64,000 nucleotides of DNA, from the NCBI GenBank assembly GCA_002104895.1, contig MCFG01000010.1, forward strand, positions 167,501-231,500. The letters are read 5' to 3'. The DNA comes from Anaeromyces robustus. Lineage: Eukaryota; Neocallimastigomycota; Neocallimastigomycetes; Neocallimastigales; Neocallimastigaceae. The notes below the pieces were generated by a model. That model did no database searches, was not told the origin of the DNA, and saw nothing but the letters and a program-made list of their open reading frames with translations. Each line of letters starts with the position of its first letter. The stretch's first letter is position 1. The position numbers and the translations under genes are program-made. Of this stretch, positions 25,093 through 41,611 are shown one piece after another.

Positions 25093-26521
25093 ATGTCTTT
25101 TGCACCACAAGGAGTATCACCTTTCCTTCCTGGAAATAATTATTTAAAACTTAATCATGGTGTTAAAAAAGAAGTTGATAGATCTCAAATTTTAAGAAAA
25201 AGAAATAATAAAGTTAATTTTAGAAAATGTTCAGATAAAGAATTATTAGAATTATTAGAAAAAAATGAAAAATTATTAATGGATAAGTAAGTTTATTTAT
25301 TTATTTATTTATTTATTTATTATTATTATTATTATTATTTTACTTTTAAATGAATATTTATTTTAATTTTATTTTAATTTTATTTTTTATTATAATATCA
25401 AATTTTATTAAATAAAAATAATATATACACATATATATATTTTACATTTTTTTTTTTTACATTTTTTACATTGTGAAATTCAAAAATTCAAAAATTTAAA
25501 ATTTAAAATTTAAAATTTAAAATTTAAAATTTAAAATTTAAAATTTAAAATTTAAAATTTAAAATTTAAAATTAAAATTAAAATTAAAAAAAAAAAAATA
25601 GAACTTTACTTGATAAACTTCCAGATAAAGGTGAAAAAGTTCGTTTAAAAAATAAAGAAATTAAAGAAGAAATTGCAAATAGAAATATTATTATTGATAA
25701 AGATAAAGATAAAAATAAAGATAAAGAAAATGTTACCGAAACTAATAATAATAATAATAATAATAATAATAAGTCTAAAGATACCACTGAAATTGATAAT
25801 GATATTCATGCTATGGAAGTTGAATCCATTAATCAAAAATTACAAACTATAAATATATCTGAAGGAAATGAAAATGATATTGAAGATGACAAAGAAAAAG
25901 AAAATAAACCAAAGCGTGGTCAAGCTAGAGTTATAGAAATGATTATGAATACTCCTTCACTTGTATGCAATCTTTTTTATTTTTATTTTATATATTAAAA
26001 AAAGTTTTTTTTTAATAATATATATACATACATATATTTATTTTATTTTATTTTTTTAAATTTTTTTTAATATATATATATATATTTATATTTTATATTT
26101 TATATTTTTATTTTTATTAAATTTTAAAATTATTATTTAAATAATTTAAATAGAATAAACCAAATTATATGATACGGCATAAACCTAATAAAAACCATAT
26201 AGAAATTCTTTCTATTGAAGAATCTATAGAAATTCAAAATCATCAAAGAAAGATTCAAAAAGTATAATTATGTTTTATTATTATTAAATATTATTATTAT
26301 TATTATTAATATTAAATATTATTATTATTATTACTATTATTTTTAATATTAATAAATTATATAAATTATATCTTTATATTATTAGGAACATGAAATTCTT
26401 GAAGCTAAAAAGAAACTTGAAAGAACTATTATGTCTACAGGACCTGTTCATTATCATAGTAATGAGTAAGTTTTTTTTTTATATTATATTATATTATTAT
26501 ATTATTTATTTATAAAAGTTT

Positions 26522-26553
<32 letters not shown>

Positions 26554-26802
26554 CAATTTTTTAATATATCTTTTATTTTTTATATTTTATTTTTTATATT
26601 TTATTTTTTATTTTATTTTATATGTTTTTTCATTATATTTATTAATATCAACAATATTATTTATTATAACAGATATAGAAATAATAATGAATTTGATGAT
26701 GATGATGACGATGATGACGACGACGAAGATAATGACAATCGTAGTTATTATGATAGTTCAGATGAAGAAGCTGATGCATTTTTATTTGGACCTCATAAAT
26801 AA
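25093..26802 (+). CDS. Gdown1/POLR2M (GRINL1A)-like acidic protein
   Basis: Five exons: 25093-25286, 25602-25962, 26154-26261, 26386-26465, 26673-26802; 290 aa. Residues 30-85 carry RKRNNKVNFRKCSDKEL followed by LLEKNEKLL and LDKLPDKGEK. The 'LLxxxxLLxKLPDKGEK' stretch is what I recognise from the Gdown1/GRINL1A family. In animals that family associates with RNA polymerase II and restrains initiation factors. The first intron splits this motif exactly (exon 1 phase 2, AAA at the joint), which supports the gene model. The middle is Lys/Asn-rich. The tail holds a run of about nine Asp, then SSDEEADAFLFGPHK. Function rests on one motif, so the assignment is moderate; a generic nuclear acidic protein is the alternative. 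Confidence 0.7.
25497..25572. repeat. 7-bp repeat (TTTAAAA) in intron 1
   Basis: About ten tandem copies of a 7-bp A/T unit just before the acceptor of intron 1 of the Gdown1-like gene. Confidence 0.9.
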
Positions 26803-26935
26803 AATATAATAAAATAAGATAAAATAAAATAAATCAAATAAGATAATAATTAAATAAAAAAAATAAATAAATAAATAAAGGAAATAATAATATAAAGGAG
26901 TTAAAATACAAAATACACTGAGGGAATAATATATG

Positions 26936-26970
<35 letters not shown>

Positions 26971-27769
26971 GGAACAAAACAAAACAAAATGAATATAATA
27001 TTCTATAATAATCTATTATTATCATAAATAATTTTTTTTTCAATATATATATTTTTATTTATACAATAAATCATACCTCAATATATACTTACAATATTAC
27101 AGATAGAATTGTAAAAATATAAAGTAAATATAATATTTAATAAATTTAATAAAATAATATAATATAAAGAACAAAAAATATACAAATTGTAATATATAAT
27201 ATATATATTATATGGTTGAAATATGATGGCTAAGTAGGAATTTTTATTTATAGATAAATATGATTATTATTATTATTTTTTTTTACTTTTTCTTTTTCTT
27301 TTTCTTTTTCTTTCTTTTTCTTTTTCTTTTATTTGTAATCTTTTTTATTTTAACCCTAAAATAATACGCAAATAGAGTTTCTTTTTATTTTTATATATTT
27401 TAATTTTTTTAATTAAATAATTATTTAAATTTTTTATATATTATTATTATTGTATTATTATCTATTCAAAAAATGCTTTTTTTTTATTTTTTTATTATTT
27501 TATTATTTTTTATGTTTCTATTTTATATTATATATATTACATAGGTTATGTGTTATTAGAATAAAAAAAAAAATATTATTATTAATATTATTTAATAGAA
27601 AAAATGGAAATGGCGAATATAATTTATATATATATTATATATAAATATTTTTTTAATATATATATAAAATAAATATTTAGATATTTTTTTAGATATTTTA
27701 TTTTTTAATAGAATAAAATTTGAAATGAAAAAAAATTGTTTATATATAATATATATAATGTGTATATTT
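26803..27769. other. A/T-rich intergenic region between convergent genes
   Basis: It holds an A run (26939-26969), a TTTTTC repeat (27290-27330) and no gene that I can support. Convergent gene ends flank it. Confidence 0.6.
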
Positions 27770-28621
27770 TTAATTTTCTTCATTATTATTTTCGTTATTA
27801 TTATTATTATTATTAAATCTTTTTTCTGCTGCTTCTGCCATTAATTTTCTTCTTTCTTCAGGTGATAAATTTTTAATATTTACTCCAGGATTTTCAGAAC
27901 CTTTTTTATTTTAAAAAAAAAATTAGTTAAAAATATTTAGTTGTATTTTATTTTTTGTTAAATATATATATATTTTCATTTTAATTTGTTAAATAAAATA
28001 GAAAATAGATTTTTATTTTTTATTAATTTATTTTAATAGTTCATTTTAAATATATATATAAATGTAATTAATAATTAAATAATTAATAAAATCATTTTTA
28101 AAAATGCTTTATTATATGTATAAATGAGTTTACCTAATTTTCTTCCAACTGGATGTCTATTTGCTTTCTTTTTATTATTTGGTCGTCTTCCATTATTATT
28201 ATTATTTGAATTAGTAGTATTAGTATTAGTTTCTGTTTCTTTATGATATATATATATAGATATATATATAATATTATATATAGAATTAGATAATAAGAAT
28301 TTTTTTTGAAATTTGTAAAGAATTTTTGAAAAATTATTAAAATTTAAAAATTTTAAAATAATAATAGAAAACATATAAAAATATATATTTAATTCTTTTA
28401 TGAATCTTTATTTGAAAAAATAATTATTATTTTTTTCTTTTTTTTAAAATTTAAAAATATTATTAATTATATTATAATATAAATATATATATATAAATAA
28501 ATATAAATATAAATATAATTATATTATTAAAATGGATGAAATTACTTTGATTCGTATTTGTTTTTGTTTTTTGTTTTTGTGTTCTTGCTTGTGTAGTTCT
28601 TGCCTGTATTGTTCTTGTCAT
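27770..28621 (-). CDS. Small basic Asn-rich protein, possible SVIP-like motif
   Basis: Proposed exons, in transcription order: 28621-28546, 28238-28134, 27900-27770; 103 aa. The last two exons are well supported. They read GRRPNNKKKANRHPVGRKLG, then across the splice SENPGVNIKNLSPEERRKL and MAEAAEKRF, ending in Asn/Glu. The first exon (MTRTIQARTTQART...) was chosen because its donor phase fits and its codons are G/C-richer than the intron; it is less certain. The 'LG ... PEERRKLMAEAAEKR' pattern recalls small VCP-interacting (SVIP-like) proteins, which have a similar Ala/Arg helix, but an N-terminal MG myristoylation start is absent. Function should be treated as unknown. Confidence 0.55.
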
Positions 28622-29884
28622 TATTTATATATTATGTTATATTTTATATAAAAAATAAAAAATTAAAAATAAAAAATAAAAAATAGAAATTTAAATTCTA
28701 TTGAAAAAAATAATAATAATAATTAAAAATACTAAAATAAAAAGAAAAAAAAAATTTAAAAAAAAAATTTTTTTAATTAATAAATTAAATATTATGATTA
28801 TAGAATGGAAAAAATAATTTTAGGTTACATTAAAAAATTTTGTTAACATTTTAACAATTTGATATGTATAACAAAATTTTTTAACAAACATTGGTAATTT
28901 TTATTAATAAAAAATAATAAAAATAATAATAATTATAAAAAAAAAAGGAAAAATAATATCTATTAAAACATATTTATTTAAATTGAATATTATATAATAT
29001 AAACTATTATATATAATAATTATAATTCATAATAATGAAAAATAATAAGAATTATTAATAAATTAATAACACCTTTTTTGTTGCTGTGTAAATGTAAAAT
29101 ATGTTTTAAGTTTTATATTTTATGTTTTATAATAAAATATATTTTTATTATTTAATTTTATTTTTTTTTTTTATTTTCTTTTCTTTTATAATATTAACAA
29201 TGAGAGGATATATAATAATTAATTAAATAAATACATAATATTTTTTTTTGTAAAAATATTATAAGAAATAAAAGAAAAAGAATATAAAGAATAAAGAAAT
29301 TAATATAAGAATAATTAATATATAATAAAAAGGTAAAAAGAATTTTTTTTCTTTTTTATTAAAAAAGTACAATTATTTTTTTTTTTTTTTTAAAAAAATG
29401 TTTATATATCTTTATCTATGCATGTTTATAGATATAATTGAGTATTTATAAACATATTATATAAATATATTACTTTAGTATAATATAATTAAAAGGTATA
29501 AATTATATATAAAATTTATTATTTATTGATTATAATAAATTTTTTTTTTTTAATTTCATTATACTAAAATAAAATATAATCAAAAAAAAAAAAAAGATTT
29601 TTTCTATAATAAATGATAATTTATATTATCTTAAATAAATTATTTTAAATTAAAAAAAAAAGTATTATTTCAATTTAATAATTATTATTATTACAATAAA
29701 AAAAAAAGTAGTTTAAAAGAAATATATTTTTCTTTCTAATTATTTTAATAAATATGATAAAATGTTAATAAATATATATAATATATTTTTTTTATATTTA
29801 TAATTTTTATATTTTATATTTGTTATTTACTATTTTTTTTTATATTCATGTTTCTATTTTTTCTTTTTTTTTTTCTTAAAAAGA
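28622..29884. other. A/T-rich intergenic region
   Basis: No gene seen. AAT and A/T runs, with a slightly mixed patch near 28800-28900 that has no sensible frame. Confidence 0.6.
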
Positions 29885-30139
29885 TTAAGATACAATTTCA
29901 TCTACTAGATATAGTGTACTTCCAATGAAACGAACTGTACTTAAGAATAATACACTGTAGAAAATAAATGTAAGATATGGATTGAAATTATTATTGGCTA
30001 ATAGATAATCATCATCAAAGATAGTTAATGCTCCAATTAATAATACAGAATTACAGAAAATCCAGAAAAGTACCATATATGTACGGAACTAAATTAAATA
30101 TTTATTAATATAATTATTTATTTATTAATGGATTAATTG

Positions 30140-30180
<41 letters not shown>

Positions 30181-32940
30181 AAAAAATAATAATATATAAA
30201 TTAATAAAAAAACAATTATATTATTTTATCATATATTAATTAATATATATATTATATATATATATTATAATTGATATTAAAACTTACGTTTTGTTTTCCA
30301 TCTTGGATAGCTTGACTTGAATCAACTGTTTTCTTTTCAGAAACTCTACCTTTTTTAAGTTCTGGAAGTAATTTTTCATAATGAGAATTAATATTTTCTT
30401 TGGATGGTAATTCTACATGAATATTTTCACCAGGTTTAGCGGTAACACTACCAAGTTTAGATGAGGCATCTTCCGTTGAACCTTTAGTACCCCATGAAAC
30501 ATCATGAGTATTACAAAAGGCATAAACCATTAAAATATTAACAAATGATGGAAGAAGTAACATATATTGAACAAAAGATGTAAACATATGGGCTGGTTGT
30601 AAATGAAGGAATGAAGAAATAAAGTAAAGTCCATAGGTTGCTAATAATGAAACAAACATACCCACAACATTGGAATTTTCACTAATAAATAAAATAAAAT
30701 AAAATAAAATAAAATAAAATAAAATAAAATAAATAAATAAAAATAAATAAATAAATAAATAAAAAATTCAAATGTTTAGAGTTTTAAAAAATTGAATATT
30801 ATTATATTTTAATTTTCGATATTTATATATTTTAATAATAATTAACATATATGAATATCATATAAATAAATATAAAATTTAAATAAAAAATGAAAAGAGA
30901 AATTATTTAACATTTATTCTTTTTTTTTTTTTAACAACTTACAATATTTCTCCCACAGGTTTTCCTTTATTAACATCAATAACTTGGTAAATAGTAACAA
31001 ATGAAAGAACCAACATGAATCTTTTATTTTATTTTATTTTATTTTTTTTTTTTTTTTGGAAGTAATATAAAATAGAAAATTTATATATTTATTTGTTATT
31101 TTTGTTATTTTTATTATCGTTTAAATAATTATATATAATATATAAAAAAAGTATGTATATATTTTTTTAAAATAAAATACTTACACCATGACTATAGCAA
31201 ACAAAATAATACATGCTAAATATAAGAATCTTGAACCTTGAGGTCTATTACCCAATGAACAAATAAAGATACAAATAATAGCATATAAATAAATTGTTTC
31301 CATAGCTAAAAATATTGATGATCCATGTTCATCTAAGAAAGTAATCTATTATATATATATTGGTAATAATAAAAATAAAATATTAAATAATAAAATTATG
31401 TATTTAATATATAAATATATTTATATTTATATTTAATTTTTTATTATTTATAATATATGATGATTATATATTATATTTGAAATTGAACTATAAAATATAT
31501 ATAACATATTATATAATATTATATTATATTAATAATAACATACACCAGTTTGAGCAGAATTGTTTTTAACATTACCAGCAAGGAAATAGAAGGTCAAGAA
31601 GAAGTTAGCTCTAATTATTATTAATTATAATTAATTTATGAATGACAATAGTGAGAAAACAATAAAATAATTATAATTATAATTCATTTATTATTATTAT
31701 TATAATTATTATTATTATTATATATATAATTTTATTTATTAAATATGAAAAAATATATATATATATATATATATTATAAAACTTACAATCCAAACCATGA
31801 GAATAAAAGATTTAAAATATTATAAATAAATTCAATACCAAAAATAATTTTTCTAAAAAGTGAATGTTCTGTTCTATAAACTTCTCTCCAATTATAAGTT
31901 GAATATAAAGAAGCAAAGAATGAACCATTTAACCAACGACGACGCTGTGAAATAAATTCTGGAATATTATCGGGTACATCAGTTTCTGCTTTAGCTGCCT
32001 AATTTATACATAAATAAATATATATATATATAAAAGAAAAAATGAAATATTAATACATTTGTTATATAAAAGAATGATTAATTATACAATAGTAATAATA
32101 ATAATAAAAATAAAAATAATAAATTAAAGATAATATTATATTATGTTTTAAAGTAAATAAATAAGATGATAAAAAGTTAATATACATACTCTAACATATT
32201 TCAAAATATAATTGGCTCCCTTTTTAGCTACTAATTCAAAACATAAAATTCTATCTTCAGCAAGATACATATTGGATTTAAATAAACTACCATCAGCACG
32301 TTCATGTAAAGTTTCACCTTTGAAATAAGCTTCTAATGGTTGTCCTTGTAAAGCAGAGAAACGATCTTAAAAAGAAAAATTGTCATTAATTAAATAATTA
32401 ATTAATTAATATATTTAATTTATAATATTAAATAATTATTAAGTACAACTACTATTATATAATTAAAAAAATTTTTTTTTTCTTTTTTTTTCTTTTTTTT
32501 TTTCTTGTTTTTATAAATTATTTTTTATTAAATATATATATTATTCTTACAAGCTGAGAAGGCACCTGGAAGTACAGAAATATAACCAAATATAGATTCT
32601 AATGGTTTATCCAAAATATTACTCATCTAAAATAATTATAAATAGAGTATTAATAATAATATAAATATATTGTATATTTTTTAAATTTTTTTTTTTTAAA
32701 AAAGAACCTTATATTCAAAGTGTTGAGTAGCAACTAGTGGATTTAATAAATTCTTCCAATTTTTACCTAAATCACATTTAATTTCACCACATGCACCAGC
32801 AATTTGTTTATCTTTATCAAATGCTTTCCATAAAGCATGAATAGATGTACTTGTTGGTCTTGTACCTACATCAATTAATACACATACATTTGGTTTAAGA
32901 ATTCTACCAAAAGCATTAAAGAACCAACGGTGACTATTAA

Positions 32941-32984
<44 letters not shown>

Positions 32985-34958
32985 AAATTTTTTAATAATT
33001 TAAGTTTTTAATTGTTAATTTTTTTTATTTATAATTTATATAATATAATAAATATTAAACATTATATTTAGAAAAAAAATTGTTTATGTAGTTTATAATT
33101 TTTTTTATATTATATATATATATATATATATATTTGATTTTATATATAAAAATTACCTTCTTCTTATTTTTTTCTTTTAAACAGAATAATATTTGAACTG
33201 GTAAATAATCATCTGTTGCACCTTTTTCATTCATTTTTGTATCTAAAAATATTTGAGTTGTATATCTATATAAATTTTTATGATTATAAAAAAAAATTAA
33301 TTGATTGTTATAAAATAGAAACAATTTATTACAATATATTTATATAATGATATATATATATATTTATATGTATATTTAATTGAAATAAATAATATAAAAT
33401 AATTATTTTATATATTTACTCGAATACATGAGCTTCAACATCTTTATCATTAACTTTTTCTTTCATAACAGCTTCTTGATAAACTCCCATAAATTCAAGC
33501 ATATTAAGTACACGATCATTAATTTTTTTTCTACCATCAGAAACAATACAAACAATAACTTTTTTCCATCCATCCATACCCCATTTTTTATCTTTATTAC
33601 ACATATAAGTAATATTTTCCATTACTGATGACATTGAACGAGCGAATAAAATTTCATCTTCATTATACCTAAAATAATGAAAAATATATATATATATATT
33701 AAAATGATTTATATAGATTTAGTTAGTTAATTATTTATATTTATTTTAATATATAATATCTTAAATTCCATTAAAAAAAAAACAATAATAATAATATATA
33801 ATATATATTATAAATATTATAAATATGTATTTTTCTTTTTTCTATTTTTTTTCTTACATTGTTAAAACAATAAAAAGTTCAGTTTGACGATTCCATAAAC
33901 ATTGTCTTAATGTAAATTTATTTTTTTCAAAGTCATTTGGATCACAAGTAACAGCTGAATATCTTTTATTCATTATATATTTAAAAAGAATAATATCAAT
34001 ATGATAATAAATTAATAATATATTATGTGAGTTAGTGGATAAGTAATATATATATATAAAATGAATTATGAATAATATAAACAAATTAAAAAAAAAAACA
34101 TAATAATAAAATGATATAAATATTATATATATATATATGTATTTTTATCTTATTTATTTATGTATCTTTGTTTTATAAAAGTTACCTTAAATAACCAAAT
34201 TCTTCAATTTCTCTTCCAAATACAGCTTTTCTTAATACACCATCTGGTACAGGACAATTAACAATATAATTACCTTTATATAATTGTACTTTTTTAATTC
34301 TATTATTTGGATTAGTTGGATTTAAATTTGGTGAACTACTATTGTCTATATAAGAATTTCTTTGATTAATTGAAGGTGGACGATTTCCACCACCCATATA
34401 AGGACTACCTGGTGCTTGATTAATAGATAAATTTGTACTTGAAATATTCATATTTGGTGTAAGTAATCCCATACTTGATTCATTCATATTTGCACTAACA
34501 TTAGAATAACTACTATTTGAACGAACAGCATTACCATAACCATTACCATTATTATAAGGATTTAAATAATCATTTGAATTCATTGGCATAGGAGGATTTG
34601 GTGACATAGGTCTTGAAGAAGGTGTATTTGGATTTTGAGTTGTCATAGGTCTTTGAGGATTTGGTGAACGATTACCATTCATATTCATATTCATATTTTG
34701 TGGTGGTCTTTGTTGACCTTGAGGTGTCATATTACCATTCATACTCATATTTTGTGGTGGTCTTTGAGGATTTGGTGAACGATTACCGTTCATATTCATA
34801 TTCATATTTTGTGGTGGTCTTTGTTGACCTTGAGGTGTAATATTACCATTCATATTCATATTTTGTGGTGGTCTTTGTTGAGCTTGTGGTGTCATATTAC
34901 CATTATTTGGTTGAGGCATTCTATATCCTCCACCTTCATTATTATTATTATTATTCAT
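29885..34958 (-). CDS. Chitin synthase (GT2, division 1), with repeat-rich N-terminus
   Basis: Thirteen exons in transcription order: 34958-34186, 33962-33858, 33668-33420, 33265-33157, 32941-32708, 32626-32551, 32365-32190, 31998-31787, 31610-31544, 31345-31185, 31020-30943, 30681-30288, 30088-29885. All phases close, giving 945 aa. Residues 1-245 are Asn/Met/Pro/Gln-rich with about five '[12 protein letters not shown]' units. The division-1 N-terminal motif CDPNDF follows, then the GT2 core: MYNEDE from 293, QHFEY 485-489, LPGAFSAYR about 509-517, AEDR 551-554, and QRRRW 592-596 (the signature for processive chitin chain synthesis). About seven C-terminal membrane segments follow. It makes cell-wall chitin from UDP-GlcNAc at the plasma membrane. 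Every catalytic motif is intact. This is the main evidence that the host is a fungus. Confidence 0.96.
30686..30731. repeat. AAAAT pentanucleotide repeat in a chitin synthase intron
   Basis: About nine tandem copies of AATAA/AAAAT, followed by AAAT units. Confidence 0.85.
34680..34915 (-). repeat. Coding repeats in the chitin synthase N-terminus
   Basis: About five imperfect units of roughly 45-50 bp encode [13 protein letters not shown](I/M)TPQ or the variant [13 protein letters not shown]. Units are more alike in DNA than codon freedom would require, so they arose by recent tandem duplication. The region precedes the catalytic domain. Confidence 0.85.
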
Positions 34959-37472
<2,514 letters not shown>

Positions 37473-39402
37473 TTATGTTTTCTTTTGTGGACTTAAAATA
37501 CCTTCCAATTGTGTCTATTTATTATTGTTTATATTTATATTTATTTAACATATATATATAAAATTAAAATATTAATAATTTAAATTATTTATATAATTAT
37601 AAATAAAAATAAAAATTTATATATGTTGAAATGAATATATGATGTAAAATGAAGAAAAAAAAAAGAATTTTTTTTTTTCTATTTTATTTTTCCATTTTAA
37701 ATTATAAATATTTATATAAATTATATTAACCTTTAATTGAACATTTGTTTTCTTTAAGAAAGCAATTTCTTCTGCATGTTTTCTTTCTTCCATTGCTCTT
37801 TGTTCCGCTTCATGCTTTTCTATCATTTCACATTTAGCTTTAAGTTCTGTAACTTGTTGTTCTAATTGTGCTTTTTCTTCTTCTAATTCTTTAATCTTTA
37901 ATTATTATATTATTTTTTATATTTATTTTAATAATAATTTTAAAATTAAAATATAATACATATATATAATTAAATATTAATATAAAAATTAAGATTTAAT
38001 ATATCAATAAAAATTATATTAATTTATAATTCATTTTCTTTTTTTTTTTTCTTTTTTTTTTTATTATATATAAATACTAATATATATATATATATATTAT
38101 TTGTTATTTGTTATATATAAATAAAAAAAAATTTTTTTATACCTTATTTTCCATATCAGTTTTTCCTTGTTCTTCTTGTAAAGCTTTTCTCATACCAAAA
38201 GCAACACTACTTTCATATAAAGTTTGATATGCAGCAATAGACATTCTAATTTCATCACGAATTCTTAATAATAATAAACCTCTTTCTTGACAATTAATGG
38301 TGACTTGTCTAATAAGTTCATCTATTTAAAAGGTTATTTTTTTTAATTAATTTATATTTTGATATTTTTATTTTTTTTTTAATACAAGTACAATTATATA
38401 TATAAATAAAGAATAAAAGATATTTAGAATATATCTATAAATATTTAATTAAATTATTAATTATAAGATAAATACCAAAGCATTGACTATATAAATCTCT
38501 TCTGACTGGACAAATACCAGTTTCTCTTGCTTGCCTTTTTTGTAACATATGATCTAATTGTTCCTATAATATATATATTATATATTATATATTTATAGGA
38601 AAATAAATAAAATAATAATATAATTATTATTAGAAATGAATAATATAGTAATAATAATAATATATAAACTTTTTTTATTTTTATTTGATTATTGTTGTAA
38701 TAATTCTTTATTATACTATTTATTGTAATTAATTTTTTATTCGACATTTAAATTTTTATTTCAAAGTTTTTATTTCCTTTATATTATAAAAAAAATAATA
38801 TGCTTTTTTTTAATTAATTACTTGTAAATTTATAACATCTAAACGAGTTGCAGGTGTACTAGAAACTCTTTGAATCCAATATTGACCTTGTTCATCCCAT
38901 TCCCTTTTTTTATTATTTAAATATTATGATATTATGTATTATATATATTTTTATTGAAAAAGTGATTAAATAGTAATAAATTCAAAATTTGATTTTATGA
39001 AATAATAAAAAGAAAATGAAAAAAAAAAAAAAAAAAGAAAAAAGAAAGTTAATTATGTGTTAGATTTATTTAAATAAAATTTATAATACTTTACTATATT
39101 TTATTTTTTATTTTTTTTTATTTTTTTTTATTTTTTTTTATTATTATGTATATTATATACCTTGGTGGTAATATAGAATTTAAAACATCTTCTGTTTGAT
39201 TTGGAGTTTTAAGACGACCTTTATCATCGACAGGAGGTAATTTTTTCATACCAGAAGGTTGATTACTAAATTTTTTATCAATGGCATTATTCTTCATCAT
39301 CCCTGGAATATTTTTAATACCAGAGATACCTTGTCCATCTGAACGAGAAACTAATACAGGATTATCATATTTAATTAATGAAGCAGCAGGTTGTATCATC
39401 AT
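37473..39402 (-). CDS. DNALI1: Axonemal inner-arm dynein light-intermediate chain p28 (DNALI1-like)
   Basis: Six exons in transcription order: 39402-39161, 38903-38822, 38563-38476, 38321-38143, 37895-37731, 37514-37473; 265 aa, close to the usual 255-260. The order of conserved blocks matches p28 throughout: IQPAASLIKYDNPVLVSR near the start, TEDVLNSILPPREW across the first splice, VSSTPATRLDV, RQARETGICPVRRDLYSQCF, DELIRQVTINCQERGLLLLR, SSVAFGMRKAL, then a coiled coil and the C-terminal QLEGILSPQKK in a 14-codon last exon. p28 is a light chain of single-headed inner-arm dyneins in motile flagella. Its presence means the host builds motile flagella, as fungal zoospores do. A second Met (MM) makes the exact start ambiguous by one codon. 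Confidence 0.95.
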
Positions 39403-39828
39403 TTTGGTAACGTTTTTTTATTTATAATTATTTTAATTTTTTAAAGGATATGAAATAGAAAAAAAAGAGTATTACTAATAAAATTTGCTAATTAACAGAT
39501 AGAAATCTATTATATTAGTGGATTGTATATAATGTATAGAATTATTAAAATGTATATTTATAATTTGATATTTTTAATTGTTTTTATTAAATTTTTTATT
39601 TATGATTATATATTATATTTTTATTTTTTTATTATATAAATTGTTAATAATTATTATTAAAAATTTAAAAAATAAGAAACAACACAAATAAATAAAAAAA
39701 AGTTAAAAAAAATATTTTTTATGATTATATAATATGTTACAAATAATAACAAATTTAAAAAAATAAATTTGTGGAAAATATAGTCATAATCATATTAATA
39801 ATTTAGTTAATAAATAATAATATTAGTA

Positions 39829-39860
<32 letters not shown>

Positions 39861-40602
39861 AAAATATATAAAAATATATTTTATAAGTATTTAAAATATG
39901 CACATAAAAGAAATAAAGAAAAAAATTCATTTTTGTTTGGTTATCATCACCATGCGGAGATTAAAAATATTTTTTTTATTATATTTTGATATAATGTAAA
40001 AATTTACAAAATAGATCATAATAAAAAATATTTAATTAATTTATTATATGAATAATAAAAAAAAATTTAAATTAAATATATATATATATTATATATAATA
40101 TAAATAAGAAAAAAAAAATTTAATAAAATCTTTTATTTTATTATATATATTAAAGTTATTTTATATATAATATTTTTTATTTTCTTGTGTGACATAAAAA
40201 ATATTAATATAACAATTTTTTTTTTATTTTTTTTTTAAATTAAAAAGAGAATTTATTTAATTCTATAAAATATTTTTTTTTTTTTTGAAAAAGGTCAATT
40301 AATTATATATATGTATAAAAATAGAGAATTAAGAAATTGTAATTGTAATATATATACCCAACTTATTTATTTTTCTGTTGTTATAATTACATGATATATA
40401 AATAATAAATTAATTCAAAATAATTTATATTATACTTGAAAAAAGATATTTTTATTATCAATTATATATAAAAAAATTATTAATGAAATCTTTGATTCTT
40501 AAGAAATTTACAATTCTCAATTCATCTTTATAATTTTTTCAAATAAATAAAAAATATTAATAATAATAACGAAAATATTTCAAAAGTAATAATATAAAGA
40601 AA
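39403..40602. promoter_or_regulatory. 1.2-kb shared upstream region of divergent p28 and CEP120
   Basis: The two flagellar genes diverge from this stretch, so it must contain both promoters. It is nearly all A/T apart from one 21-bp G/C-bearing island at 39938-39960 (GGTTATCATCACCATGCGGAG), roughly midway between the start codons. No convincing X-box is visible. Confidence 0.5.
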
Positions 40603-41578
40603 ATGTCTTTAAGAAGCAAATTTACAATATTGGTAACATGTATTGAAGGTAATATATATATATATATTAGTAAAAAATAATTTTTTAATGAAAATTGTTA
40701 CAGATGTTCAATAAAAAATGTCAATTAAAATTAAATTTCAATGTTTTTTTTTTTTATAGAATTTTTTCATAAAATAAAAATATAATAGTTATATAAAGAA
40801 TACGTAATATATATAATTATTATAATTTTTATTATAACTTTTTTTTTTAAATTTTGATTTCAATTAATAATATATAATTTATATATATATCTTTTATATA
40901 AATATTTAAATATATGAATAAAAAAAAATTAATGATAATGATAATATATAACTTATATATTTAAATAAAATTATTTATATTTAATATAAATAAAAAATAA
41001 AAATATCAATAAAAAAATATAGGAAGATATTTTTTAAAAGAAAATAAAAAAAAATTATATCTTCAATGTCGATTTAATAATGAAATTTTAACTACAGATC
41101 CTGTAGAATATAATAGTGAACCTATATGGGATACTGAATTAACGTGGGACTTAGAATCAAAAGTTTTACATTTTTTAAAATCTCAAAGAGTATCATTAAA
41201 ATTAATATGTTATTCATTATATCGTAAAGAAAGGAAAAGTTTAGGATATATTATGTTAGATTTAAGAAGTGCTTCAGGGTTTCCACCAAAAGAACGTTGG
41301 TATCCTTTATTAAATTCAAAATCTAATGGATCTAATCGACCTGAAATTAAAATAGCTTTTGGTATAGGTCACAAAGAAAATTTAATTGAAACAACAACAA
41401 CAAATAATAATAATAATAAAAGTAATAATAATAATATGACAATATCAGAATTAAGTTATTCACCTCCAATAAATTTAATTAATAAATATTCTGAATCAAT
41501 TTCACCAATGAATTTACCAAATGGAAATAATAAAAATAATATAAGTGGAGGCGGAAGTAATAATAATGTTAATATTAT

Positions 41579-41611
<33 letters not shown>

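Noticed and set aside
39403-40602. RFX X-box between p28 and CEP120
   Set aside because: No site with two good half-sites (GTTRCC / GGYAAC) is present; GGTAAC near 39407 stands alone.
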